From Paracoccaceae bacterium (GTDB lineage Bacteria; Pseudomonadota; Alphaproteobacteria; Rhodobacterales; Rhodobacteraceae): a stretch of 42,195 nucleotides of DNA. The translations under genes and the position numbers were made by a program. The notes beneath the pieces were generated by a model, which saw only the letters and a program-made list of their open reading frames with translations, was not told the DNA's origin and made no database searches. Each line of letters starts with the position of its first letter. The first letter of the stretch is position 1. Below, piece by piece: positions 25,109 to 33,806 of this stretch. The DNA is taken from assembly GCA_902632125.1 (NCBI GenBank), contig CACPBQ010000015.1, positions 1 to 42,195 on the forward strand. The letters are read 5' to 3'.

Positions 25109-26410
25109 TTATCTGATGATTTTGGGGCAGTCATAAACCTGTTTCAGAATAAGCTCTACAAGACCAAACTCTGATTCACCATTTAGGTCCTCAAAATATA
25201 GATGGCTAGGCCAAGGCTCATTTACAAAATTATTTAAAGGCAAATCAATCTTTTCACAAACTTCCTTTATAGCCTTAACATAGTCTTTAGCAGCGTTTCC
25301 CAACTGCTCTCTGGCCATTTCCAGGTCTTCTATACTGTTTCTATCGACTTCGCCGGACCCAATACCCGTTGTTAATGGTATGTTTCTTTGCAGCGACTGA
25401 TCGCGATAAAACGCAACATCAACTTTATCAGCTTCGAGCCGCATCATAAATTTCTGACAGACACTAAATTTTATATCAGTAAGTTCATTCAAGTTTACTT
25501 TATTCGATGCGCTTGTAACTTTTGAGCTTCTACGGGAACGCCTATTATTACTTTGTACATTTGCCACGTAATCGCCTCTGTAATTACAATCAAAAACTCT
25601 TCCGTTCCAAAGATTTCCCCCATCCATGCGCTGAATTGATCTTATGGACATTGTTTTGCAATTCTCTGGCCCAATAAAAAAAGGTGAACCTGAAGCATCT
25701 GAAAGCTCTACCCATCCGTTAGGAAAAACAGTCAAGTGGTGTTCTATCCAAGGTATTATCACTTTGTCTGCCAGATGATCTAATAGAGCGTTAACATGCT
25801 CTGGATCATTTACAACATCTGCTAAAAGTGGTTCTTGACCATATATATCAGCCGCGAGACTGTAAGGTGCCGAAATTTGAAGCAAAGGTTCCATACCCGT
25901 TAACTCTTCTGTTACCCGCAATATATCGTCAATTATTTTGGGAATACCTGTACTAAAATCTGGCGTTTCTAAATCAAAACAGTTTTCTTTATTGATCAAA
26001 GCTTCGTCGGGATCAGATCCGGGAGGGAATTTATCTGGGTACATCATTTTTTGGCCCAATACTTCGCAAGAAAAAGCATAGAGTGCCCATGTCATATATA
26101 ATTTCTTTACCCCCAATAATCTACCGACGGTGAGATTTGCACGCACATACCTGTAAGGATCAGTTTTATAATATTCAGCAGAAGTGATACCATATAGGTC
26201 ATTTAATATTGCAAGAGCTAACATATGCACAGAGGCGGTTGAATGAACTTCATCGGCTGGAGCAAGAATAGAAAAATTATCATCAAAATTACCAGCGATA
26301 GCAGCATCAAAAATAGATTTGATTTCCGCTTTACCTTCTTCGTTCCCTGTTTGCCAAGATTTTAAAAGGTGAAGCCCTTTCGGATAAGAATAGGTTGTTA
26401 AATCTACCAT
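25109..26410 (-). CDS. Uroporphyrinogen decarboxylase superfamily protein, function unknown
   Basis: 433 residues. The centre carries marks of the UroD/MtaA superfamily: LLQISAPYSLAADIYGQEPLLADVVNDPEHV (175-205), a PWIEHH stretch and SDASGSPFFIGPENC near 239-253. The superfamily includes haem-making UroD and corrinoid methyltransferases. True UroD is unlikely, since the N-terminal substrate-arginine region is not recognisable, and I see no H-x-C zinc motif of the MtaA/CmuA methyltransferases. A basic, serine-rich segment (VQSNNRRSRRSSKVTSASNK, about 286-305) looks like an insertion. It lies 110 bases upstream of the molybdoenzyme on the same strand, so it probably belongs to that operon. Confidence 0.7.
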   Translation of the reverse strand: MVDLTTYSYPKGLHLLKSWQTGNEEGKAEIKSIFDAAIAGNFDDNFSILAPADEVHSTASVHMLALAILNDLYGITSAEYYKTDPYRYVRANLTVGRLLGVKKLYMTWALYAFSCEVLGQKMMYPDKFPPGSDPDEALINKENCFDLETPDFSTGIPKIIDDILRVTEELTGMEPLLQISAPYSLAADIYGQEPLLADVVNDPEHVNALLDHLADKVIIPWIEHHLTVFPNGWVELSDASGSPFFIGPENCKTMSIRSIQRMDGGNLWNGRVFDCNYRGDYVANVQSNNRRSRRSSKVTSASNKVNLNELTDIKFSVCQKFMMRLEADKVDVAFYRDQSLQRNIPLTTGIGSGEVDRNSIEDLEMAREQLGNAAKDYVKAIKEVCEKIDLPLNNFVNEPWPSHLYFEDLNGESEFGLVELILKQVYDCPKIIR

Positions 26411-26511
26411 TTTAAACTCGAAATTAAATTTTTTCTTTTATAGGTTTCTTAAAAATATTTTTCATAAATTTCGGTTTGTACACAATAAATTGGAATTACA
26501 ATATAGACCCA

Positions 26512-26529
26512 TTATAAAAATTTCTATAA
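26512..26529. promoter_or_regulatory. AT-rich 18-bp palindrome upstream of the UroD-family gene
   Basis: TTATAAAAATTTCTATAA is self-complementary except for one base pair. It is in the 143-base gap between the end of pit (26554) and the start of the UroD-family gene (26410), so it could be an operator for the latter. There is no GC stem, so it is a poor terminator. In AT-rich DNA this may be chance. Confidence 0.25.
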
Positions 26530-26553
26530 GCCCATTTAGATATTTTATTTTCT

Positions 26554-27606
26554 TTAAACAACTTGCAGTGAAAAAACATTCTGTAGAAAAAAGAGCCCTA
26601 TAAAACATAAAATAAAAGCGACAGCTGGCGCTAAAATCCATCCAATTAAGATTTTTCCTAATACCGCCCAGTTTATACTGGCTACGCCCTTTAAAATCGA
26701 TATACCGATGATAGCACCAACCACGGCTTGTGAGCTGGAAACCGGTACTAATGGTATTGTTGGCAATCCAAGATTTAATAAAAATGTTTCAAGACCACGA
26801 GATGCAAACATAAACAGAACAATTGAGTGCGAAATTACTGCGATCAAAGCTGTTGTAGCCGAAAGGCTGCCAAGTTGGGATCCAACTGTATCTATAACTT
26901 TGCGAGAATATGTAAACACGCCTAGGCCGATTGATAAGCCGCCCAAAAGTAAAAGCTGTTGTGCTGAACTCAAAGAGAAACTCCCAAGTTCAAGAGTTGG
27001 AAATGGCTGTACTGGTATAAAAACTCCAACAACGTTCGCTATATTATTTGCACCTAAAGCATAAGCTCCAAGTCCACCAGCAACTATTAAGGCTATCCTC
27101 TTTATAGCGTCTAGCGTTATCATATGGATAGCCATACGCCGTGCGAGAAATTTTATTAATTTTACTAGTAAAACGGCTATAATGCCGGCTAGTAGAGGAC
27201 ATAAAATCCAAGTACTCAAGATCTTTAACAAAATGACTGTGTCTGTTGGTTTTTGAGAAAAGAAATTCCAACCGATAATAGCCCCAACTATTGCCTGAGA
27301 TGTTGAAACAGGTAGACCGCCTTTAGTCATTATAAAAACTGAAAATCCTGCGGAGAGAGCTGTCATGAAAGCACCGGGCAGAGCTGAAATAGCCCCAAGT
27401 TTTCCAAGGGTTTCTGTCGTTCCAGCTCCTGAAAATAAAGCGCCCAATAAAACACAAATAGAACAAATTATGGCCGCGGTTCTCCATGACACCATTTTTG
27501 TTCCTACCGCGGTACCAAAAACATTAGCGGCATCGTTGGCACCAAGAGCCCAGCCTAGAAAAAGTCCGCTAGATAAAAAGATTAAAACTAAAGGGTCAAT
27601 AGCCAT
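26554..27606 (-). CDS. pit: Low-affinity inorganic phosphate transporter Pit
   Basis: 350-residue inner-membrane protein of the PiT family, which imports phosphate (often as a metal-phosphate complex) with protons or sodium. The two inverted family repeats are clear: GANDAANVFGTAVG (22-35) and GANNIANVVG near 185, and the paired GGLPVSTSQAIVGAIIGW and VPVSSSQAVVGAIIGI segments. It is of the short type, without the long central loop of the E. coli protein. Its start overlaps the stop of the PhoU-like gene by one base (TAATG). This common pairing supports phosphate rather than sulfate as substrate. Confidence 0.93.
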   Translation of the reverse strand: MAIDPLVLIFLSSGLFLGWALGANDAANVFGTAVGTKMVSWRTAAIICSICVLLGALFSGAGTTETLGKLGAISALPGAFMTALSAGFSVFIMTKGGLPVSTSQAIVGAIIGWNFFSQKPTDTVILLKILSTWILCPLLAGIIAVLLVKLIKFLARRMAIHMITLDAIKRIALIVAGGLGAYALGANNIANVVGVFIPVQPFPTLELGSFSLSSAQQLLLLGGLSIGLGVFTYSRKVIDTVGSQLGSLSATTALIAVISHSIVLFMFASRGLETFLLNLGLPTIPLVPVSSSQAVVGAIIGISILKGVASINWAVLGKILIGWILAPAVAFILCFIGLFFLQNVFSLQVV

Positions 27607-28262
27607 TAAGACTGTCTTTTGATGGCATAAATAGTCAAACGGTCAGCAACATCCTCTGCATGATCTGCGATCGAGTCTATTCGGTCAACGAACTCTCTTA
27701 GATGAAGTTTTAAGGCCAATTCGAGGTTCGAAGAAAAGATTTGTTTCTTGAGGTTAGTACTTAGTTTGTCAGCCTCTTTTTCGTAAAGATTGACTTTCGC
27801 TACATAGCTTGAAACTAAATGTGGTGACTGAAAAAAAATTCTGGCACCCGTTGCTAATTCATCAACAGCTTTTGCTACCATATTGGTAAGTCTCCGATAA
27901 CCAGGGATCAGTTCTTCATCGATTGTTGGCGCCTCTATTGAAAAAGCCCATAGTGATGTTTTCATCAGAGAAAAAACCTCATCTGCAGTTTCGATTAGTC
28001 CCAGAACATCACCTCTAGAGTCTGGGATCAACATATCGGAATAAATTGCCAGTTTGATCTCATTCCGCAGAGTATCTGCACTGGTTTCAATATCACAAAC
28101 TTGTTCAAAGCGAGTTGTATATTCTTCAGACAAACCTTCTCGGAGATAATTTCTTACTGCCAATCGATAAATTACGCCAGCTTCTGCCAATTTTAGGAAG
28201 AAGCTATCTACTTTATTTTCAAGATCACTAGTTTTTTGAAAAAGTCTTAAATTTAATACCAC
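27606..28262 (-). CDS. PhoU-like Pit accessory protein (DUF47/TIGR00153)
   Basis: 218-residue all-helical protein. The acidic repeats ETADEVFSLM (91-100) and DSIADHAEDVADRL (195-208) are the metal-binding PhoU-type signature. Members coded beside Pit are thought to control phosphate uptake. It is the first gene of a two-gene operon with pit, overlapping by one base. The 141-base gap to the divergent MocR gene must hold both promoters; no clear Pho box stood out when I read it. Confidence 0.9.
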   Translation of the reverse strand: MVLNLRLFQKTSDLENKVDSFFLKLAEAGVIYRLAVRNYLREGLSEEYTTRFEQVCDIETSADTLRNEIKLAIYSDMLIPDSRGDVLGLIETADEVFSLMKTSLWAFSIEAPTIDEELIPGYRRLTNMVAKAVDELATGARIFFQSPHLVSSYVAKVNLYEKEADKLSTNLKKQIFSSNLELALKLHLREFVDRIDSIADHAEDVADRLTIYAIKRQS

Positions 28263-28403
28263 CTGCTAACCTTATTATAATATTCGCTACTACATTTATC
28301 AGAGATTTATCTAAAATGATGTTGTCTGTAAACTTACTAGAGTTATAAAGGGCTTACGTATATACCCAATTTTGCGATAAATTTAAGCCCATTAGGAATA
28401 AAT

Positions 28404-29894
28404 ATGGTAAAATCTGCAAAAGGTGCCTTACTATCAACGTTGGAAATCGATAGAAACTCTAGGATACCAATTTATCGCCAAATCGAAGATTTCTTGAGAC
28501 AAATGATACTTGACGGAGTACTTTTGCCCAGTCAAAAATTACCTTCATCACGTGAGCTGGCATTAGAATTGGATGTATCGAGGATCACAATTAAATCGGT
28601 TTATGAACAATTAAATTCTGAAGGCTACGTCCAAGGGAAAACTGGCTCTGGTACATTTGTATCCGAAGGATTAGAAGGTGAGACCCCTGTAATCCCTTCA
28701 CTTAGTATTATAAAAAAAGAATACTTTGACGAAAATTTTTCGCAAACTGCTGGACATATTTCGTTTTCGAAAGCAAGTGCAAGATATGGATCAATCTTGC
28801 CTTTTCGTCCTGGCGTACCGGCGTTGGATAAATTTCCAATTAAAAGGTGGAACAAATATCTTAGCCGAGCGACGACTAAATCCAGTATTACAAATCTTAG
28901 TTACGGAGACTTACTTGGTTCTCAAAAACTAAGAGCATCGATTGCTTATCATTTAGCGGATTCAAGAGGTATGAAGGTTGATCCAAAACAAATTTTAATA
29001 ACATCCGGTGCTCAACAAGCGTTCGTATTAATTTCTTACATATTAATGAATACAAACGATACCGTTTGGTATGAAAATCCTGGTCATATCGCTGGCCGAG
29101 ATTTGATGCAAATTGTTGGTGGTGATGTCGCACCAATCCCTATAGATGATGAAGGCTTAAATTTGCCTTTTGCAATTTCGAATTTTCCAAAACCGAAACT
29201 GATATTTACGACGCCATCTCATCAACAACCACTAGGGATTACAATGTCACTTCAGAGACGGCTTGCCCTTCTAAAATATGCCCATGAAAATGCTTCTTGG
29301 ATAATTGAGGACGACTATGACAGCGAATTTCGGTATCGGGGCCGGCCTCTTCCTGCGCTTGCTGCATTAGATAAAGTTGGTCGCGTGTTATATGTTGGCA
29401 CGTTTTCTAAGTCACTTTTCCCATCGGTTCGGATAGGTTATGTTGTAGTACCTGAAATGCTTATGGACGCATTCGCTAAGACACGTAATATTTTTGGACA
29501 AACCTCTTCTGCAATAGTAGAAGAGGCTCTTTCGAATTTTATGGATGATGGTTGTTTTGCAGAGCATATAAGAAAAATGCGGCGTTTATATCGTGATAGA
29601 CGAGACATTTTGCTTAACGAATTGCAAAAAAATTGCTCTAATAATTTAACACCGCAAAAAACCGACGCGGGAATGCACATTATTGCTGATATTAAAAATG
29701 GCACAAGCGATCGATTAGTGCATTTAGAACTTCTCAAATCAGGTATAGATTCACTTCCCCTATCTATCTACTATTTAGGTCCTGTTCAAAGGCAAGCCCT
29801 CGTTTTAGGTTTTTCGGGATCCCAAAAAAAAGTTATTCCAAAATTGGTTAGCAAGATGGGTACTATTCTTAATACTTTTCAAGCCAGTAACTAA
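28404..29894 (+). CDS. MocR family regulator (GntR helix-turn-helix plus aminotransferase domain)
   Basis: 496 residues in two parts. Residues 19-90 form a GntR winged helix (IPIYRQIEDFLRQMILDG, LPSSRELALELDVSRITI, GYVQGKTGSGTFV). Residues 130-490 are a class I aminotransferase-like domain with the PLP lysine K336 in VGTFSKSLFPSVRIGY and the aspartate of EDDYDSEFRYRG. Such proteins sense PLP or amino compounds and control nearby genes. The EamA permease 27 bases downstream is the likely co-transcribed target; known MocR proteins often sit beside transporters or amino-acid genes. Confidence 0.92.
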   Translation: MVKSAKGALLSTLEIDRNSRIPIYRQIEDFLRQMILDGVLLPSQKLPSSRELALELDVSRITIKSVYEQLNSEGYVQGKTGSGTFVSEGLEGETPVIPSLSIIKKEYFDENFSQTAGHISFSKASARYGSILPFRPGVPALDKFPIKRWNKYLSRATTKSSITNLSYGDLLGSQKLRASIAYHLADSRGMKVDPKQILITSGAQQAFVLISYILMNTNDTVWYENPGHIAGRDLMQIVGGDVAPIPIDDEGLNLPFAISNFPKPKLIFTTPSHQQPLGITMSLQRRLALLKYAHENASWIIEDDYDSEFRYRGRPLPALAALDKVGRVLYVGTFSKSLFPSVRIGYVVVPEMLMDAFAKTRNIFGQTSSAIVEEALSNFMDDGCFAEHIRKMRRLYRDRRDILLNELQKNCSNNLTPQKTDAGMHIIADIKNGTSDRLVHLELLKSGIDSLPLSIYYLGPVQRQALVLGFSGSQKKVIPKLVSKMGTILNTFQASN

Positions 29895-29921
29895 GTTATA
29901 TTTCTGAAAGGTCGGTAAAAT

Positions 29922-30821
29922 TTGGTCGTAAAACAAAACCTTCCAGTTGGCGTGATTTACTTAATCATTGAACTTATTTTATCGTTTGTCATTGCAAGTA
30001 TTGTTAAAATACTTGAGCCGAATATTCCTGTATTTCAGATCCTTTTTTACAGATATTTGCTGAGCCTTCCCTTACTTACCGTATATGGTTTTTTCAAACA
30101 TGGACTAAAAATATTTTATGTAAATAATGTTAGGCTTTTAATTCTTCGAATTGTATGTGGTTTCTTGGGGTTAGTAATGTGGTTTTTAGCTGTTGCCACA
30201 ATCGATATTAGTTTGGCTACAGTACTTTTTAATACCATGTCGCTATTTATCACAATTTTATCCGTAATAATAGCACGCGAAATTGTTGGTTTGCGAAGGT
30301 CTATTGCTGTAATTACAGGGTTTCTGGGAGTTGTTTTTATAATCTCACCGATAAATGCATCATTTAATTTTTCTGGGGTAATATTCGCCCTGCTGGGGGC
30401 TGTATTTTCTGGGATGATGTTTGTCTTTATAAGAATGCTCGGCAAAACAAATGAGACTATTCCAACGGCAATATGGTATAACTCCTTTGGTGCTATTGTT
30501 TCATTATTTATTTTATTTATTGGCGAAAATTATCTTAAAATCAGCAATACTTCGGTAGAGTTCAGAGACCTTCCCTGGGATTATTTACTTGGCCTTGGTT
30601 TATTAGCTAGCTTTCAACAGTTTTTCCTAGCAGAAAGTCATAGATATGCCGATGCATCGGCCTTAGCTCCGTTTCACTATCTCGCTATACCCATAGGTAT
30701 AGCTTTTGGAGTTGTTTTATTTAATGAAAATATTACCGTTAAATTCGTAATAGGGACTGTAATAATAGTAGCATCGAATTATTACATACTAATTCGAGAA
30801 AAAAGGCACTTGGAAAATTAA
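29922..30821 (+). CDS. EamA/DMT family permease downstream of MocR regulator
   Basis: 299-residue membrane protein with about ten hydrophobic segments and two EamA repeats (about 1-140 and 150-295). The family motif APFHYLAIPIGIAFGVVLFNE lies near 246-266. The TTG at 29922 is taken as start because the first ATG would remove the first membrane segment; a weak AAAGGT lies upstream. Its gene ends one base from the end of another EamA gene on the opposite strand. The substrate is unknown; the MocR neighbour suggests an amino compound. Confidence 0.82.
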   Translation: MVVKQNLPVGVIYLIIELILSFVIASIVKILEPNIPVFQILFYRYLLSLPLLTVYGFFKHGLKIFYVNNVRLLILRIVCGFLGLVMWFLAVATIDISLATVLFNTMSLFITILSVIIAREIVGLRRSIAVITGFLGVVFIISPINASFNFSGVIFALLGAVFSGMMFVFIRMLGKTNETIPTAIWYNSFGAIVSLFILFIGENYLKISNTSVEFRDLPWDYLLGLGLLASFQQFFLAESHRYADASALAPFHYLAIPIGIAFGVVLFNENITVKFVIGTVIIVASNYYILIREKRHLEN

Positions 30822-30822
30822 A

Positions 30823-31833
30823 CTATTCCTCACTTCCGTGTTCTAAATTTGATCCTTGGTACATAGCGGCTGAAGCGGGCATTGGGACATTTGAAATTAT
30901 CTCAATTTCCCGCACCCTTTCACGGTAAATAGCATAAATTCCTCCGAATAGGATAAAAGTCATGCCAACCCATGAAAGATTAGAAGGCCAATCACCGAAT
31001 ATTGCAATTCCCCAAAAAATACTGAATGGAATTGCAACGTACTCAAAGGGTGCTAGTAATGAGGCTTCAACTGTGCGGTATGCATGAGAAGAGGTGATTG
31101 AAAGCATCAAAACAGAAAATGCACAGATAATAATATATATATAATCTTGAAAAGTTGGATATACTGGACCTCTGAGAAGGAAGTCTATTGATAAATTACC
31201 GGATGGTTCCATTGGATTGAACCAATTTATAAAAAGTAATGGTATTGCTGATAAAAGATAGCAAAAATTTTGAATAGTAACCAACGCGTATAAGTTTCCT
31301 TCGGACTTTAGACTACGCGTAAAAATCTGAAAAATAGCATAGCTCAAGGCTGCGCCCAATGCCAATAACATTTCGGGTTGAAAATTTTCCGTTCCGGGGC
31401 GCATTATTAAAATTACCCCAAACAAAGCTACGAGGACAGAGCTGATACGGTGAATGCCAATTTTCTCTTTGAGTACGATTGATGATAGCAACGTAATAAG
31501 TAATGGCGAAACGAAAAATATGGAAACAACCTCGGAAAGCGGTAGGGTGCCCAATGAGATAAAGTATAGATACATTGCTATTACCAAACACATACCACGA
31601 AGTGAAAAGAGCAGAATGACACGCAGGGGTAATTGAATAACCTCGCGAATACCTGCCCCAAAAAAGGAAACAATCAAGATACAAAGCACAGCTCTAATCG
31701 CAACAATCTCTGCTAAAGGAAAGCGATCGCTTAAAAGCTTTATAAGCGCGTCATTGAGCGGTATTATTGCCATTCCCAATGCTAATAAAAATATAACGAG
31801 TGGCGTCTTATTCATGTGATCTTTGAATTTCAA
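30823..31833 (-). CDS. EamA/DMT family permease, convergent to the previous one
   Basis: 336 residues, ten hydrophobic segments, two EamA repeats, and the characteristic APFEYVAIPFSIFWGIAIFGDWP stretch near 274-296, closely parallel to the motif in the facing gene. After the last membrane segment it has a hydrophilic tail (about 310-336). A second possible start is MNKTPL, seven residues in. It lies 152 bases after the sulfatase gene on the same strand and may or may not be co-transcribed. The substrate is unknown. Confidence 0.85.
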   Translation of the reverse strand: MKFKDHMNKTPLVIFLLALGMAIIPLNDALIKLLSDRFPLAEIVAIRAVLCILIVSFFGAGIREVIQLPLRVILLFSLRGMCLVIAMYLYFISLGTLPLSEVVSIFFVSPLLITLLSSIVLKEKIGIHRISSVLVALFGVILIMRPGTENFQPEMLLALGAALSYAIFQIFTRSLKSEGNLYALVTIQNFCYLLSAIPLLFINWFNPMEPSGNLSIDFLLRGPVYPTFQDYIYIIICAFSVLMLSITSSHAYRTVEASLLAPFEYVAIPFSIFWGIAIFGDWPSNLSWVGMTFILFGGIYAIYRERVREIEIISNVPMPASAAMYQGSNLEHGSEE

Positions 31834-31985
31834 TGGAACATCTCATTTAAAAATTGGAATTAGTTGTAATTTAGACAAAGTTCCAATTTGAGGTAGCTTG
31901 CTTTTCTATTCACGCCAAAGAAGTTGTCGTAAATAAATATTGTCTAGCTTATTTGAGAGCAATGAGAATAAATAAACAAATTTGT

Positions 31986-33632
31986 TTAGTTATCCTCTGA
32001 ATAGTTTTTAGATACTGGGCCAACATATTTTGCAACTAATTCGCTTGGTACCTCCGTACCGTCGATTAGAAAAGGAAGAATTCCCCGTCTAAGCGATGCT
32101 CCACGCATTTTTTCAATATCATCATCGGATTTTGTGACCCTTTGTGAATTCCTAAGTGACCATTTATATAAATAACCGTAAAGTTTATCTCGAATAGGTT
32201 TATACTGATTACTTTGGCCTAGATCGAAATATTCATCTGGGTCTTTTTGTAAATCAAATAACATCGGTGGGATATCACCCTGGCAGTGGATAAGTTTATA
32301 GCGTCCGTCGAAAATCATATATAACCGGGCTTCACTAGAGTTTAAATTCAAGTTTTGCATATGTTGTGTGGCAGAGAAATTGTACTCGCTGACCACGAAC
32401 TTTCTCCAATCTTCCGGGGTATCACCATTTAACCACGGAATAATGGACTTTCCTTCTACAATATGATTTGGAACTTGCCCACCAGCAAAATCAATAAAAG
32501 TTGCAACAAGGTCTAAAGACTCCGTAAGTGCATCGCAGGTTGTTCCTCTTGTTATATTTGCCTCAGGTCTAGGATCGTAAACAATTAATGGTACTTTGAC
32601 TGACTGTTCATGGAATAGATCCTTCTCTCCAAGCCAATGATCACCAAGATAATCGCCATGGTCACTTGTTAAAACTATCATTGTATTATCAATTTCTTTC
32701 GAATTCTCTAAATATTCTATTATACGCCCCAATTGATCATCGCATTGCTTAATTAAACCCATATAAGCTGGTATGACTTTCTGCCTTACATTTTCATTTT
32801 GGAAAGCTTTAGCCACTCTACTGTTTTGATAAGATTGATACAGAGGATTTTTAGTTTTTCTTTCTGTTTTATGTCTTTTAGGCGGAAGAATATGGTTTGA
32901 ATTGAACTTAGAGTTGTAAGGTGCCGGAACAATATATGGCCAGTGTGGTTTGATATAACTAATGTGAGCTAACCAAGCGCCTGTTTGATTTTTCATAAAA
33001 TCTATAGCTTGATTGGTAAGCCAAGGCGTCTCACTGTCCCGTTCTTTTATATTAGCGGGTTTATCTGCGTTATTAAAAAACCAACCAGTTGCTTTTTCTC
33101 CATTATCAATGCCACTGTTTGCAAAATCTGCCCAAGGATTATGAGCGTCATAGCCCTCAGATTTTAAATATTCATTGTAAGGAGACCGTTTTTGATCGTA
33201 AAACCCGTCGGGACCTTCTCCCCATAGTCCATCGTCTCTTATCCATACATCAAAACCACATTCAGCCTGCCTAGCTCCAATAATAGTATCGGGTGTAAGT
33301 CCCAATCTCTCCATGCCTTCCGCGTCTGCTTTCATGTGTGTTTTGCCTACTAGCCAGCATTGCATTCCTAATTTTCTAAGATGGTCTCCAAGAGTTTGTT
33401 CTCCAACACGAAGTGGGTATCCATTCCATTCTGCTCCGTGGCTAGAAGTATATCGTCCTGTGTAAAAGCTCATTCTACTTGCGCCACATATAGGTGATTG
33501 CACGTAAGTATTCGTAAAACGGACACCTCTTTGGGCGATCTTATCAAAATTTGGGGTTTTAAGATGTGGATGCCCAGCACACGATAAGTAATCAAATCTT
33601 AACTGATCGTACATTACAAAAAGTATGTTCAA
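31986..33632 (-). CDS. Sulfatase-superfamily hydrolase, phosphonate monoester hydrolase-like
   Basis: 548 residues. D9 and Q10 of MYDQ begin the metal site; the nucleophile motif is C49-G-A-S-R53, followed by YTGRY; TSDHGDYLGDHWLGEKDLFHEQ (near 323-344) supplies the other metal and activating residues. Cys49 should be turned into formylglycine. The middle (HISYIKPHWPYIVPAPYN) and the end (PPMLFDLQKDPDEYFDLG, WSLRNSQRVT) closely recall the Rhizobium and Burkholderia phosphonate monoester hydrolase/phosphodiesterase proteins. There is no signal peptide, so it is likely cytoplasmic, as for that group. Choline sulfatase or another sulfatase remains possible. No formylglycine-generating enzyme is in the window. 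Confidence 0.8.
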   Translation of the reverse strand: MNILFVMYDQLRFDYLSCAGHPHLKTPNFDKIAQRGVRFTNTYVQSPICGASRMSFYTGRYTSSHGAEWNGYPLRVGEQTLGDHLRKLGMQCWLVGKTHMKADAEGMERLGLTPDTIIGARQAECGFDVWIRDDGLWGEGPDGFYDQKRSPYNEYLKSEGYDAHNPWADFANSGIDNGEKATGWFFNNADKPANIKERDSETPWLTNQAIDFMKNQTGAWLAHISYIKPHWPYIVPAPYNSKFNSNHILPPKRHKTERKTKNPLYQSYQNSRVAKAFQNENVRQKVIPAYMGLIKQCDDQLGRIIEYLENSKEIDNTMIVLTSDHGDYLGDHWLGEKDLFHEQSVKVPLIVYDPRPEANITRGTTCDALTESLDLVATFIDFAGGQVPNHIVEGKSIIPWLNGDTPEDWRKFVVSEYNFSATQHMQNLNLNSSEARLYMIFDGRYKLIHCQGDIPPMLFDLQKDPDEYFDLGQSNQYKPIRDKLYGYLYKWSLRNSQRVTKSDDDIEKMRGASLRRGILPFLIDGTEVPSELVAKYVGPVSKNYSEDN

Positions 33633-33767
33633 ATTTTTTGTGTCCTCACCAAATAAAAATTTCTAACTCTGATTTATAAATTATTTTTACCTAAAAGGTT
33701 TAAATACTTTATTCGAAGTAATAATAAATTTATTAAAAAGCTGTTTTTAAGCATCTGTAAAGTAACA

Positions 33768-33782
33768 TACATGTTGCATGTA
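33768..33782. promoter_or_regulatory. Short palindrome upstream of waaA
   Basis: TACATG and CATGTA surround TTG, 24 bases before the GTG start of waaA in the 174-base divergent gap with the sulfatase gene. It may be a protein-binding site or a small hairpin in the waaA leader. The evidence is the symmetry alone. Confidence 0.25.
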
Positions 33783-33806
33783 ATTTGATAAAATGGATCC
33801 GACTAA

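Noticed and set aside
25109-26410. Haem-biosynthesis enzyme HemE
   Set aside because: The protein is longer than HemE, lacks its recognisable N-terminal substrate region and sits in an unrelated operon.
28263-28403. A Pho box before the PhoU-like/pit operon
   Set aside because: I read both strands for paired CTGTCAT-like repeats and found none that was convincing.
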